Below, piece after piece: positions 9,053-15,959 of a stretch of 64,000 bases of DNA; the first letter of the stretch is position 1, and the number at the start of each line of letters is the position of its first letter. Location: the NCBI RefSeq assembly GCF_003311645.1, contig NZ_QEST01000069.1:102771-166770 (forward strand), written 5' to 3'. The stretch comes from Streptomyces sp. PT12 (lineage in GTDB: Bacteria > Actinomycetota > Actinomycetes > Streptomycetales > Streptomycetaceae). The notes beneath the pieces are model-generated. The model did not search any database. It worked only from the letters and a program-made list of their open reading frames with translations, and was not told the origin of the DNA. A program made the translations under genes and the position numbers.

Positions 9053-9088
9053 GGTCTGATGGGTCTGAACGGTCTGAACGGTCTGAAC
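9053..9088. repeat. Four 9-bp direct repeats between the peptide and ATP-grasp genes
   Basis: GGTCTGATG followed by three exact GGTCTGAAC units in perfect 9-bp register, in the 146-base gap between the peptide stop and the ligase start. On the coding strand this reads GTTCAGACC x3, about 15 bases after a TTGACC. Tandem direct repeats in this position could be a regulator-binding array or an RNA element that sets expression of ligase relative to peptide. Confidence 0.85.
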
Positions 9089-9126
9089 AGATCGTGGTCA
9101 AACGGCGCTCGGGACGCGTACCCTGG

Positions 9127-9264
9127 TCAGTACCAGAGGCTCGTCGTGCCGACCGACTGATTCGCGGAGCTCTGACCCGCCGCGGTGGCGGTGCCCTGGG
9201 CGAACCCGACAGTGGCCGCCGCGATCGCGAGAGCGGCGATAACACTGAGAGCGAACTTCTTCAC
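9127..9264 (-). CDS. Small exported peptide (45 aa), candidate signal or precursor peptide
   Basis: GTG start at 9264 with GAGGG six bases upstream. The product opens with MKKFALSVIAALAIAAATVG, a clear Sec signal: two lysines, then a long Ala-rich hydrophobic core. AxA-type sites allow cleavage after Ala22 or Ala28; the latter leaves AGQSSANQSVGTTSLWY. The mature part has no Cys, Asp, Glu or Lys, is Ser/Thr/Gln-rich and ends in aromatic SLWY. 38 of 45 codons end in G or C. Because Asp, Glu and Lys are missing, a graspetide-type side-chain macrocycle is unlikely. The gene is too short for routine callers. Position between two divergent LuxR-type regulators and an ATP-grasp gene suggests a pheromone precursor or a peptide modified at its ends. 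I do not recognise a named homologue. Confidence 0.78.
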   Translation of the reverse strand: MKKFALSVIAALAIAAATVGFAQGTATAAGQSSANQSVGTTSLWY

Positions 9265-9424
9265 AGTTTCCCTCTTCCGTGCCCACAGAGGCGAACATAA
9301 GTGGCATGGTGACTCTCATCATGCTCACGAGCTTTCACGGGGAAGTCGATAGAGTCGCTGTGGCATCATCTCGCCTGTCAGGTTGACGCCAGGGGCAGGC
9401 CGATGTCGTCCAAGGAAGAAGAGC
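9265..9424. promoter_or_regulatory. Divergent control region between the peptide gene and the regulators
   Basis: 160 bases, less GC-rich than their surroundings, must hold promoters for the peptide operon (minus) and the first regulator (plus). On the minus strand TATGTT about 26 bases upstream of the peptide start is a plausible -10, with only a weak -35. GCTCACGAGC (9323-9332) is a near-palindrome and GTGAC/GTGA-type half-sites surround it, so it is a reasonable target for the twin regulators. These are pattern calls, not proven sites. Confidence 0.5.
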
Positions 9425-10405
9425 GTGCACGAATCCGGCGAAATAGACACAGCGGCCACCACAGTTTACCGGCTCCGTGTGATCCACCCCACGGACTCGG
9501 TGGAACAGATCGCGGTGCGGGCCGACCTGACTCCGGATGATGTGAAAGATGCCGAATCACGCCTTTTCTCCCTGGGGTTGCTGAGGTCGTCTCCCGGCGG
9601 CGGCCGGGTGGCCATCAGCCCCGAAAGCGCCGCCGACGCCCTGCTCGCCCCCCTGGAACAGGACATCCTGGAACGCCGCATCGCCATGGCGACCACCCGC
9701 GCGCGCCTGCACTCGCTCTCCGGCGACTACCTGGAGGCGCGCAGCCTGCGTTCGGCCAAGACGAGCATCGAGGTCGTCGAGGGGATCGACAACATCAGGG
9801 CCGTCATCGACGACCTGGCCCGCACCTGCATGACGTCGCTCGACGCGCTGATGCCGGGGCGCCCGACCGAGGAGGCGGTCCGCGCGGCGCGGCCGCTGGA
9901 TCTGCGGATCCTCAAACGGGGCGGGAAGATGCGCCAGTTGTTCCAGCAGACCGCGCGCAACCACCCCCCGACGGTGCAGTATGTCGAGGCACTGGAACGG
10001 GAGGGGGCCCAGATGCGCATCACCAGCGTCCTGCCGTCCCGCGTGCTGATCTACGACCGCAGCTGCGCCGTTCTGCCGATCGACCCGGCCCAGACGGCGG
10101 TCGGTGTCGCGCTGATCCGCGACCCGGCGGTCCTGAGCTTCCTCCAGCAGCTGTTCGAACACTACTGGGACAGGGCCTCGGAGTTCTCCGAGGCCGAGCG
10201 CAACTCCGGCCCCGAGCCCACCGGCGTCGAGCGGGACGTGCTGCTGCTGATGGCCGCGGGGAAGAAGGACGAGGCCATCGCGCACCAACTGGGCGTGTCG
10301 CCCCGTTCGGTGAGCCGCGTGGTCGCGCGGCTGATGGACCGGCTCGACGCGGACAGCCGCTTCCAGGCCGGGGTGCGCGCGGCGCTCAACGGCTGGCTGT
10401 CCTAA
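9425..10405 (+). CDS. TrmB-like/LuxR-type regulator, copy 1
   Basis: About 326 residues in three parts. An N-terminal winged helix like TrmB spans about 10-75 (VYRLRVIHPTDSVEQIAVRADL; SRLFSLGLLRSSPGGGRVAI). The middle is a PLD-like effector region (EVVEGIDNIRAVIDDLARTCMTSLDAL; SVLPSRVLIYDRSCAVLPID). The C-terminal LuxR helix-turn-helix lies about 265-320 (VERDVLLLMAAGKKDEAIAHQLGVSPRSVSRVVARLMDRL). GTG at 9425 was chosen because AAGGAAG precedes it; an upstream in-frame start at 9383 has no ribosome site. Divergent from the peptide operon and 51 bases upstream of a paralogue, it is the obvious candidate regulator of that operon. It has no receiver domain, so it probably responds to a ligand. 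Confidence 0.87.
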   Translation: MHESGEIDTAATTVYRLRVIHPTDSVEQIAVRADLTPDDVKDAESRLFSLGLLRSSPGGGRVAISPESAADALLAPLEQDILERRIAMATTRARLHSLSGDYLEARSLRSAKTSIEVVEGIDNIRAVIDDLARTCMTSLDALMPGRPTEEAVRAARPLDLRILKRGGKMRQLFQQTARNHPPTVQYVEALEREGAQMRITSVLPSRVLIYDRSCAVLPIDPAQTAVGVALIRDPAVLSFLQQLFEHYWDRASEFSEAERNSGPEPTGVERDVLLLMAAGKKDEAIAHQLGVSPRSVSRVVARLMDRLDADSRFQAGVRAALNGWLS

Positions 10406-10456
10406 ACCCTCCCCGGACCGAATCGAATCCCCCGGACCGAATCAAAGGACAAGGGC

Positions 10457-11464
10457 GTGTCCCACTCGTTCCACTCGTCCCCGTCGTTCGACGACGAGAT
10501 CGACGCGGTGACCGTGCGGGTCTATCAGTTGCGCGTGACCCACCCCACCGATCTGGCGAGCCAGTTGGCCGCCAGGGCCGGTCTCACGGTGGATGACGTG
10601 TCGGCCGCCGAGGAGCGGCTCGCCCAGCTGGGGCTGCTTCAGCAGTCGCCGGGCGGCGGCTGGGTGGCCATCAGCCCCGAGAGCGCGGCGGACGCGCTGC
10701 TCGCGCCGTTCGAGCAGGACATCCTGGAGCGCCGCATCGCCATGGCCGCCACGCGCGAGCGCCTGCACTCGCTCTCGGGCGACTACCTGGAGGCGCGCAG
10801 CCTGCGCTTCGCCCGCAGCAGCGTCGAGGTGGTCAGGGGCCTCGACAACATCAGGGCCGTCATCGACGACCTCGCGCGCACGTGTGTGACCTCGCTCGAC
10901 GCGCTGGCGCCCGGCGGCGGGCAGTCCGAGGCGGCGATCGGCGCGGCCACCCCGCTCGACCTCGAGCTCCTGGGCCGCGGCATCAGGATCAGGTCGCTCT
11001 TCCAGCACAGCGCGCGCCGCCACCGGCCTACCGTCCACTACGCGGAGCTGATCACGGCGGCGGGCGCGCGGGTGCGCAGCGCCGGGGTGCTGCCGTCCCG
11101 GATGCAGATCTACGACCGCAGCTGCGCCGTTCTGCCCCTCGACCCGCACGACACGGCGGCGGGCGCGGCGCTCGTGCGCGACCCTTCGGTGCTCGGCTTT
11201 CTGTGCCAGCTGTTCGACCAGTGCTGGGACGAGGGCGTGGAGTTCACAGAGCAGGAGGCCGAACAGGGCCCCGAGCCCACGGGGTTGGAGCGCGAGGTGC
11301 TGATGCTGCTCGCGGCGGGGCGCACCAACGACGAGATCGCCGAACGCCTCGGGCTCGCCCAGCGCTCCATCAGCAGGCTGGTGGCCCAGCTGATGGACCG
11401 GCTCGATGCCACCAACCGCTTCCAGGCGGGCGTGCGCGCGGCGGCACGCGGCTGGCTGAGCTGA
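10457..11464 (+). CDS. TrmB-like/LuxR-type regulator, copy 2 (tandem paralogue)
   Basis: 335 residues with the same three parts as the preceding regulator: winged helix (VRVYQLRVTHPTDLASQLAARAGL), middle region with the nearly identical blocks AISPESAADALLAP and RIAMAATRERLHSLSGDYLEARSLRF, and C-terminal LuxR helix-turn-helix (LEREVLMLLAAGRTNDEIAERLGLAQRSISRLVAQLMDRLD). GTG at 10457 has AAAGGA upstream. It is clearly a tandem duplicate of copy 1; the central blocks are kept most strongly, the N-termini and the 140-165 linker most diverged. The short gap between the two carries a repeated CCCCGGACCGAATC. The pair may act as a heteromer or sense different ligands. Confidence 0.87.
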   Translation: MSHSFHSSPSFDDEIDAVTVRVYQLRVTHPTDLASQLAARAGLTVDDVSAAEERLAQLGLLQQSPGGGWVAISPESAADALLAPFEQDILERRIAMAATRERLHSLSGDYLEARSLRFARSSVEVVRGLDNIRAVIDDLARTCVTSLDALAPGGGQSEAAIGAATPLDLELLGRGIRIRSLFQHSARRHRPTVHYAELITAAGARVRSAGVLPSRMQIYDRSCAVLPLDPHDTAAGAALVRDPSVLGFLCQLFDQCWDEGVEFTEQEAEQGPEPTGLEREVLMLLAAGRTNDEIAERLGLAQRSISRLVAQLMDRLDATNRFQAGVRAAARGWLS

Positions 11465-11506
11465 GCGGGGCGCGTTCGGCTGACGGGCTCGGCCGCGGCG
11501 GAACGT

Positions 11507-12397
11507 TCAGCCCAGGCGGGCGCGGACCGCGGGGACGACCTCGTCGGCGAAGATCCGGGCCTGGCGCTCGCGGTCGCGCCCAGGCCAGAAGACAAACGTG
11601 TTCATGCCATGGGCGGTGTGGATCTCGGCGAGGGTGTCGGCCCAGTGCTCCACGGGCCCGTTGAACGGGTCCCGCGCGCTCGGCACGACCGTTCCCATCA
11701 CGTTGTAGAGGCGGGTCAGGCGGGCGGGGTCGCGGCCCGCGTCGCGCGCGGCGTCGTCGATGATCGCGTTGAGCCCGGAGAGCCGCTCGGGCGGGGCATA
11801 GGGGCTGGAGACGGACCAGCCGTCGGCCTTGGCGCCGAGCAGGGCGAGCGCCTTGGGGCCCATGACGCCGAGCCAGATGGCGATGTCGTGCGCGGGCCTG
11901 GGCCCTGGGCGCGCGCCGGGGACGGTGTGGTGGGCGCCCTCGTACGCGTAGGGCTGCCCGGCCCAGGCGGCGCGGATGATGTCGATGGCCTCGCCGAGCG
12001 CGGCGCGGGCGGCGCCGGGCGACCGGCGCGGGCCGCCCATCCCCGCGATGGCGTCGGTGAACCCGCCGGAGCCCAGGCCGAGTTCGAGGCGGCCACCGCT
12101 GAGCACGTCGATCGAGGCGGCCTGCTTGGCGAGCATCGCGGGCGGGCGCAGCGCGAGGTTGGCGACGTTGGGGAAGAAGCGCACCGAGCGCGTCCTTGAC
12201 GCCAGCCAGGTGATGAGGGTGAACGTGTCGAGGAAGTCGGCCTGGTACGGGTGGTCCTGGATGCCCACGTGGTCGAGGCCAGCGGCGTCGGCGATCTCGG
12301 CGATGCGGAGGGCGGTGGGCAGCCCGGCGCTGTGGGGGTCGACGTTGAGCCCGAAGGTGACGGGTGACGAGGGTGCCGAGGGGGCGGGTGCGGTCAT
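11507..12397 (-). CDS. LLM-class (F420-dependent type) flavin oxidoreductase
   Basis: 296 residues with luciferase-like features: FGLNVDPHSAGLPTALRIAEIADAAGLDHVGIQDHPYQADFLDT at the N-terminus, then PAMLAKQAASIDVLSGGRLELGLGSG, the conserved LSGGR-E-LGLG block, and IWLGVMGPKALALLGAKADGW. The lack of an FMN-type monooxygenase partner and the actinobacterial setting suggest F420 as cofactor; the substrate is unknown. Same strand as, and 44 bases downstream of, a MarR regulator and a hemerythrin-like gene, so it may be the third gene of a redox-responsive operon. Confidence 0.88.
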   Translation of the reverse strand: MTAPAPSAPSSPVTFGLNVDPHSAGLPTALRIAEIADAAGLDHVGIQDHPYQADFLDTFTLITWLASRTRSVRFFPNVANLALRPPAMLAKQAASIDVLSGGRLELGLGSGGFTDAIAGMGGPRRSPGAARAALGEAIDIIRAAWAGQPYAYEGAHHTVPGARPGPRPAHDIAIWLGVMGPKALALLGAKADGWSVSSPYAPPERLSGLNAIIDDAARDAGRDPARLTRLYNVMGTVVPSARDPFNGPVEHWADTLAEIHTAHGMNTFVFWPGRDRERQARIFADEVVPAVRARLG

Positions 12398-12441
12398 GGT
12401 GAGCCTTTCGGTGGTGGTTCGCAGCGGGGTTCGCAGCGGGG

Positions 12442-12882
12442 TCAGCGTCGCTCCCCGATGCGGGTCAGGGCGCGGGCGAGCAGGTCCTGCTCCTCGGGCG
12501 TGAGCCGGTCGAGAAGCAGCTCGCGCACGATCCGCGTCTGGATCGGCACGGCCTCCTCCAACGCGGCCCGCCCCGCGGGCGTGAGCGTGATCAGCACGCC
12601 GCGCCGGTCGTCGGGGGCGCCGGAGCGGGCGACCAGGCCACCGGACTCGAGGCGGGCGACGAGCCTGCTGAGCGAGGGCTGGGTGAGCCGCACCGCGGGC
12701 GCAAGGTCCTTGAGGCGCAGCCCGGGCGGCGGGGCGGCGCTCAGGCGGACCAGCACCTCGAAGTCGTTGACCGTCAGGCCGCAGGACGCGGCGAGCGCGG
12801 CGCCCAGCGCCTCGCTCACGCGGGCGTGCGCGTCGGCGAGCGCCGTGAACGCGCGGGCGCAGGTCTCCTCGGTGTGCTCCAT
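12442..12882 (-). CDS. MarR-family transcriptional regulator
   Basis: 146 residues with the MarR winged helix: LTVNDFEVLVRLSAAPPPGLRLKDLAPAVRLTQPSLSRLVARLESGGLVARSGAPDDRRGVLITLTPAGRAALEEA, flanked by dimerisation helices. The DDRRG beta-wing is intact. No Cys suited to an oxidant switch lies in the wing; a single Cys is near residue 8 and another near 34. It lies 12 bases downstream of the hemerythrin-like gene and probably shares its promoter, so autoregulation through the upstream dyad at 13452-13473 is plausible. Effector unknown. Confidence 0.9.
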   Translation of the reverse strand: MEHTEETCARAFTALADAHARVSEALGAALAASCGLTVNDFEVLVRLSAAPPPGLRLKDLAPAVRLTQPSLSRLVARLESGGLVARSGAPDDRRGVLITLTPAGRAALEEAVPIQTRIVRELLLDRLTPEEQDLLARALTRIGERR

Positions 12883-12894
12883 GGGTGCCGCCCT

Positions 12895-13422
12895 TCAGCC
12901 GGTGGGTCCTTCGAACGTGGCCAGCGTGCCGGAGATGTGCTCCTCCTCGTACTCCAGGTGCGGCAGCAGCTCGTCGGCCAGGCGCCGGAGCGCGGCGGCA
13001 AGCCGCCCGCGCACGGCGGGCTCGTCGGGGCCGCCGAGCCCGGCGGCCTCCGCCTCGACGGCGTCGAGGACGTCAGAGACGGTGCGGTGGTCGGCCTCCA
13101 GGCGGTCGATCACGGGGCCGAGCGCGGGGTTGGCGGCACGCAGGGCCGGAAAGAGCGACGCGGACTCGATGCCGTGGTGGCTGTGTACGAAACGGCAGTG
13201 CCGCAGGCAGTTGATCTTCAGCTGCCACAGCGGGCCCTGGGCCGCGAGGGAGGCGAGGCCCCTGCTGATCTCGTCGGCCGACGCGCCCGCGGTGACCTCG
13301 TCGGCGAGGCGCAGCACGGTGCCGAGGTCGCGGCGGATCATGTCGTGGATCCAGCGCAGCTCGGTCACCAGGGCCTCGCCCCCGGGGGTCGGCGGCCCCG
13401 GGGGCGGCACGACGGCGGTCAT
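12895..13422 (-). CDS. Hemerythrin HHE-domain-like cytosolic protein
   Basis: 175 residues in a four-helix-bundle pattern with metal ligands spread as in HHE proteins: LRWIHDMIRRDL, CRHCRFVHSHHGIESASLFPALR, RLEADHRTVSDVL and PHLEYEEEHISGTL. These residues would hold a di-iron site for O2, NO or peroxide chemistry. The frame is open to 13470, but ATG at 13422 has GAGGAG seven bases upstream and is preferred. First gene of a likely operon with MarR and possibly the LLM oxidoreductase, pointing to nitrosative or oxidative stress. The function within the family is inferred. Confidence 0.85.
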   Translation of the reverse strand: MTAVVPPPGPPTPGGEALVTELRWIHDMIRRDLGTVLRLADEVTAGASADEISRGLASLAAQGPLWQLKINCLRHCRFVHSHHGIESASLFPALRAANPALGPVIDRLEADHRTVSDVLDAVEAEAAGLGGPDEPAVRGRLAAALRRLADELLPHLEYEEEHISGTLATFEGPTG

Positions 13423-13451
13423 CGCCCGGCTCCTCGGGCGGCGGCAGTCAA

Positions 13452-13473
13452 TAGATACATACGCATACATCTA
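13452..13473. promoter_or_regulatory. AT-rich symmetrical site upstream of the hemerythrin-marR operon
   Basis: TAGATACATACGCATACATCTA combines a 5-bp dyad (TAGAT/ATCTA) with a direct repeat of ATACAT, in otherwise GC-rich DNA, 30 bases upstream of the hemerythrin start. It is well placed for a MarR-type operator. No operator consensus was computed. Confidence 0.45.
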
Positions 13474-13475
13474 CT

Positions 13476-14510
13476 CTACTCCCCTCCGGAGCGTTCGACG
13501 GGCCCTTCGCCGGGGCGGCCAGGGACCACGGGAAGAACGGGGAGAACGGGGAGCACGGGCAGGCCGCGGTCGGCCTCGGGGAGCCAGGCGTCAGGGGGCC
13601 GGAGCAGCCAGCCCTCGGCGGCGGCCAGGCCGCGGGCCGCGGCGGCGAGCGCGGCGAGCCCGGGGTGGCGCAGCCCGCGGCGCCACACCATGGAGACGGG
13701 GATCAACGGCACGGGGCCGGTCAGCGGGCGCAGCACCATGCCGCGTACCCCGGTGAACTCCTCGCTCGCCAGGACCGACCAGCCGCGCTTGCGCACCACG
13801 CGCTCGAACTCCGCCTCGCCCTCGATCTTCGGGAACGGCGCCGCGAGCTCGATGCCGCGCCCGGCGAACAGCGCGCGGGCGTAGTCCGTCCACTCGGCCG
13901 TCTCGTCGTTTCCCGCCGCCGCGTAGATCACCTCGCCCTTGAGCGCGGCGAGTTCGACCTCGGCGCGGGGGGCGAGCGGGTGCGCCTCGGGCAGCAGGAC
14001 GGCGGCCCGCTCGTAGCGGACCAGGCCGTGTTCGAGGCCGGCGCGCACGGGCTGGGGCAGCCCGGCGACCCGCCCAAACGACACGTCGAGCCGCCCGCCA
14101 GCCACCTCGGCCGCGGCCCTGGCCAGGCCGCTGTGGAAGCGGGCCACGAACTCGAGCCCCGGCTCGGCCTCCCGCGCCGCTGCCAGCACCCGGTGCCCGG
14201 TGGAGACGGGCGCCGAGGCGTCGACCACGAGGGGCCGGTCGCCGCTCGCCGCGACCGCGCCCGCGAGCTGGTCGTACGCGTCGAGCAGCCCGCGCACGGC
14301 GGGCAGCAGCCGCGCCCCCTCGGGGGTGAGCGCCACATGCCGGGTGTCGCGGACGAACAGCGCGGCGCCCCACTCCCGTTCGAGCCTTTTGATGTCGCGG
14401 CTAAGCGCCTGCTGGGCGACGAGCAGCCGGGCGGCGGCGCGGGTGAAGTGCAGCTCTTCGGCGACGGCCACGAAGGCGCGGAGCAGCCGAGGATCGGTGT
14501 CATGGGGCAC
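13476..14510 (-). CDS. LysR-family transcriptional regulator
   Basis: 344 residues. The N-terminal helix-turn-helix (LLRAFVAVAEELHFTRAAARLLVAQQALSRDIKRLEREWGAALF) is a textbook LysR sequence and is followed by the linker and a substrate-binding domain (LVVDASAPVSTGHRVLAA; LDVSFGRVAGLPQPV). The extreme C-terminus has an odd proline repeat, LPVLPVLPVLPVVPG. The first usable start is GTG at 14510. It is divergent from an MFS transporter with a 114-base gap, the classic LysR arrangement, so the transporter is the likely target. Confidence 0.9.
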   Translation of the reverse strand: MPHDTDPRLLRAFVAVAEELHFTRAAARLLVAQQALSRDIKRLEREWGAALFVRDTRHVALTPEGARLLPAVRGLLDAYDQLAGAVAASGDRPLVVDASAPVSTGHRVLAAAREAEPGLEFVARFHSGLARAAAEVAGGRLDVSFGRVAGLPQPVRAGLEHGLVRYERAAVLLPEAHPLAPRAEVELAALKGEVIYAAAGNDETAEWTDYARALFAGRGIELAAPFPKIEGEAEFERVVRKRGWSVLASEEFTGVRGMVLRPLTGPVPLIPVSMVWRRGLRHPGLAALAAAARGLAAAEGWLLRPPDAWLPEADRGLPVLPVLPVLPVVPGRPGEGPVERSGGE

Positions 14511-14624
14511 CGGGGCATTGTCGCCCGGGGCGGCGCGCGAGCCGGGGATTCACAACGCAGGGGCGTAGATGACGGCCGTTCAGGTGTTGGACGGCGCGGG
14601 GCGCGGGCCTGGAGTGTAGGGGCC

Positions 14625-15959
14625 ATGCCGCACTCCCCCTCGGGCCGCTCGCGCCCCTCCCCGCTCGCGCCATATGCCCGACTGCTCGCCATGCCGGGGG
14701 CGTTGGCGTTCGCCGTGCCGGGGCTGCTGGCGCGGCTGCCGATGGCGATGTTCGGGGTGGCGACGGTGCTGATGGTCACCGAGCACCATGGCTCCTACGC
14801 GCTGGCCGGGGCGGTGGTGGCGACCGGTCTCGCCGCGTCGACCGTGGGCGGGCCGCTGATCGCGCGGCTGGTGGACCGGCGCGGGCAGGGGCGGGTGGCG
14901 CTGCCCGCGGCGGCGCTCGCGGCGACGGGCCAGGGGGCGCTCGTGGTGTGCCTGGTGACGGGGGCGCCGGTGTGGACGTGGTTCGCGTGCGCGGTGCTGG
15001 GGGCGGCGACGCCGAACACGGGCGGGATGTCGCGGGCGCGCTGGGCGTATCTGCTGCGTGGCGCGTCGGCCGAGCGGACGGCGGCGCGGCACACGGCCAA
15101 CTCCCTCGAACAGGCCATGGACGAGCTGTGCTTCGTGGGCGGGCCCGTGCTGGCGGCGCTCCTGTGCTCGGCGCTGTTCGTCGAGGCGGGCACGGTGGCG
15201 GGGGTGGCGCTGCTGGTGGGCGGGATGGCGGCGTTCGCGGCGCGCCGTGACACGGAGCCGCCGCTGCCGGTGGGCGGCGGCGCCTCGGGGCCAGGGCCGC
15301 TGAGGGCGCGGGGGATGCGGCCGCTGCTCGCGGCGTTCGTGTGCGCCGGGGTGGTGTTCGGGGCGATGGAGGTGGTGACGCTGGCGTTCGCCGACGAGCG
15401 GGGTCAACGGGCCTGGGGCGGGCCTGTGTTGGCGGCGCAGGCCGCAGGCTCGGCGCTCGCGGGGCTGCTGTTCGGGCTGCTTGCGGTGCGGGGCTCGGCC
15501 AGGGCGCGGTTCGCGGTGTGCGCGGCGGCCATGACGGGTCTGATGGTCCTGCCCGCGCTGGTGGCGCGCACGGGGTCACTTCCGCTGCTCGCCCCGGCGC
15601 TGCTGCTCGCGGGGATGGCGACGGCCCCGGCGATGGTGACGGGGATGACCCTGGCGCAGGACATCGCGCCACCGGGGCGCCTGAACGAGACGATGACGCT
15701 GACCGTGGCGGCGCTCCTCGGCGGCATCGCGCTCGGCTCGGCGGGCGGGGGCGCGCTGGTGGAGGCCAGGGGCGCGGCGACGGGCTTCACGCTGCCGGTG
15801 GCGGCGGCGGGCGCGGCGGCGCTCGTGGCCGCCACCGGCGCGTGGGCCGAGTCCTACAGGGCGCGCAGGAAGTCGGCGGCGAGCGGTCCGGCGTCCGAGC
15901 CACCCGATCCGCCGTCCTCGAGCACGACGGCGAACGCCAGATCGGAGTCGCCGAGGTAG
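14625..15959 (+). CDS. MFS transporter
   Basis: 444 residues with about 12 hydrophobic segments (FAVPGLLARLPMAMFGVATVLMV; GAVVATGLAASTVGGPLIARLVDRRGQGRV, holding the MFS loop motif G-x-L-x-D-R-x-G-x-R in variant form; LLAAFVCAGVVFGAMEVV). It resembles small-molecule exporters of the YbfB/AraJ-like set; the substrate is unknown. ATG at 14625 is used; the frame is open far upstream but that part is antisense to lysR. The last 35 residues are hydrophilic and are encoded antisense to the end of the penicillin-binding protein gene (106-base convergent overlap), so this tail is probably not functional transporter sequence. Probably under the divergent LysR regulator. Confidence 0.87.
   Translation: MPHSPSGRSRPSPLAPYARLLAMPGALAFAVPGLLARLPMAMFGVATVLMVTEHHGSYALAGAVVATGLAASTVGGPLIARLVDRRGQGRVALPAAALAATGQGALVVCLVTGAPVWTWFACAVLGAATPNTGGMSRARWAYLLRGASAERTAARHTANSLEQAMDELCFVGGPVLAALLCSALFVEAGTVAGVALLVGGMAAFAARRDTEPPLPVGGGASGPGPLRARGMRPLLAAFVCAGVVFGAMEVVTLAFADERGQRAWGGPVLAAQAAGSALAGLLFGLLAVRGSARARFAVCAAAMTGLMVLPALVARTGSLPLLAPALLLAGMATAPAMVTGMTLAQDIAPPGRLNETMTLTVAALLGGIALGSAGGGALVEARGAATGFTLPVAAAGAAALVAATGAWAESYRARRKSAASGPASEPPDPPSSSTTANARSESPR

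Noticed and set aside
9127-9264. Lanthipeptide or graspetide precursor
   Set aside because: The mature part has no Cys for lanthionine and no Asp, Glu or Lys for ATP-grasp macrocycles; no LanM or similar enzyme is nearby.
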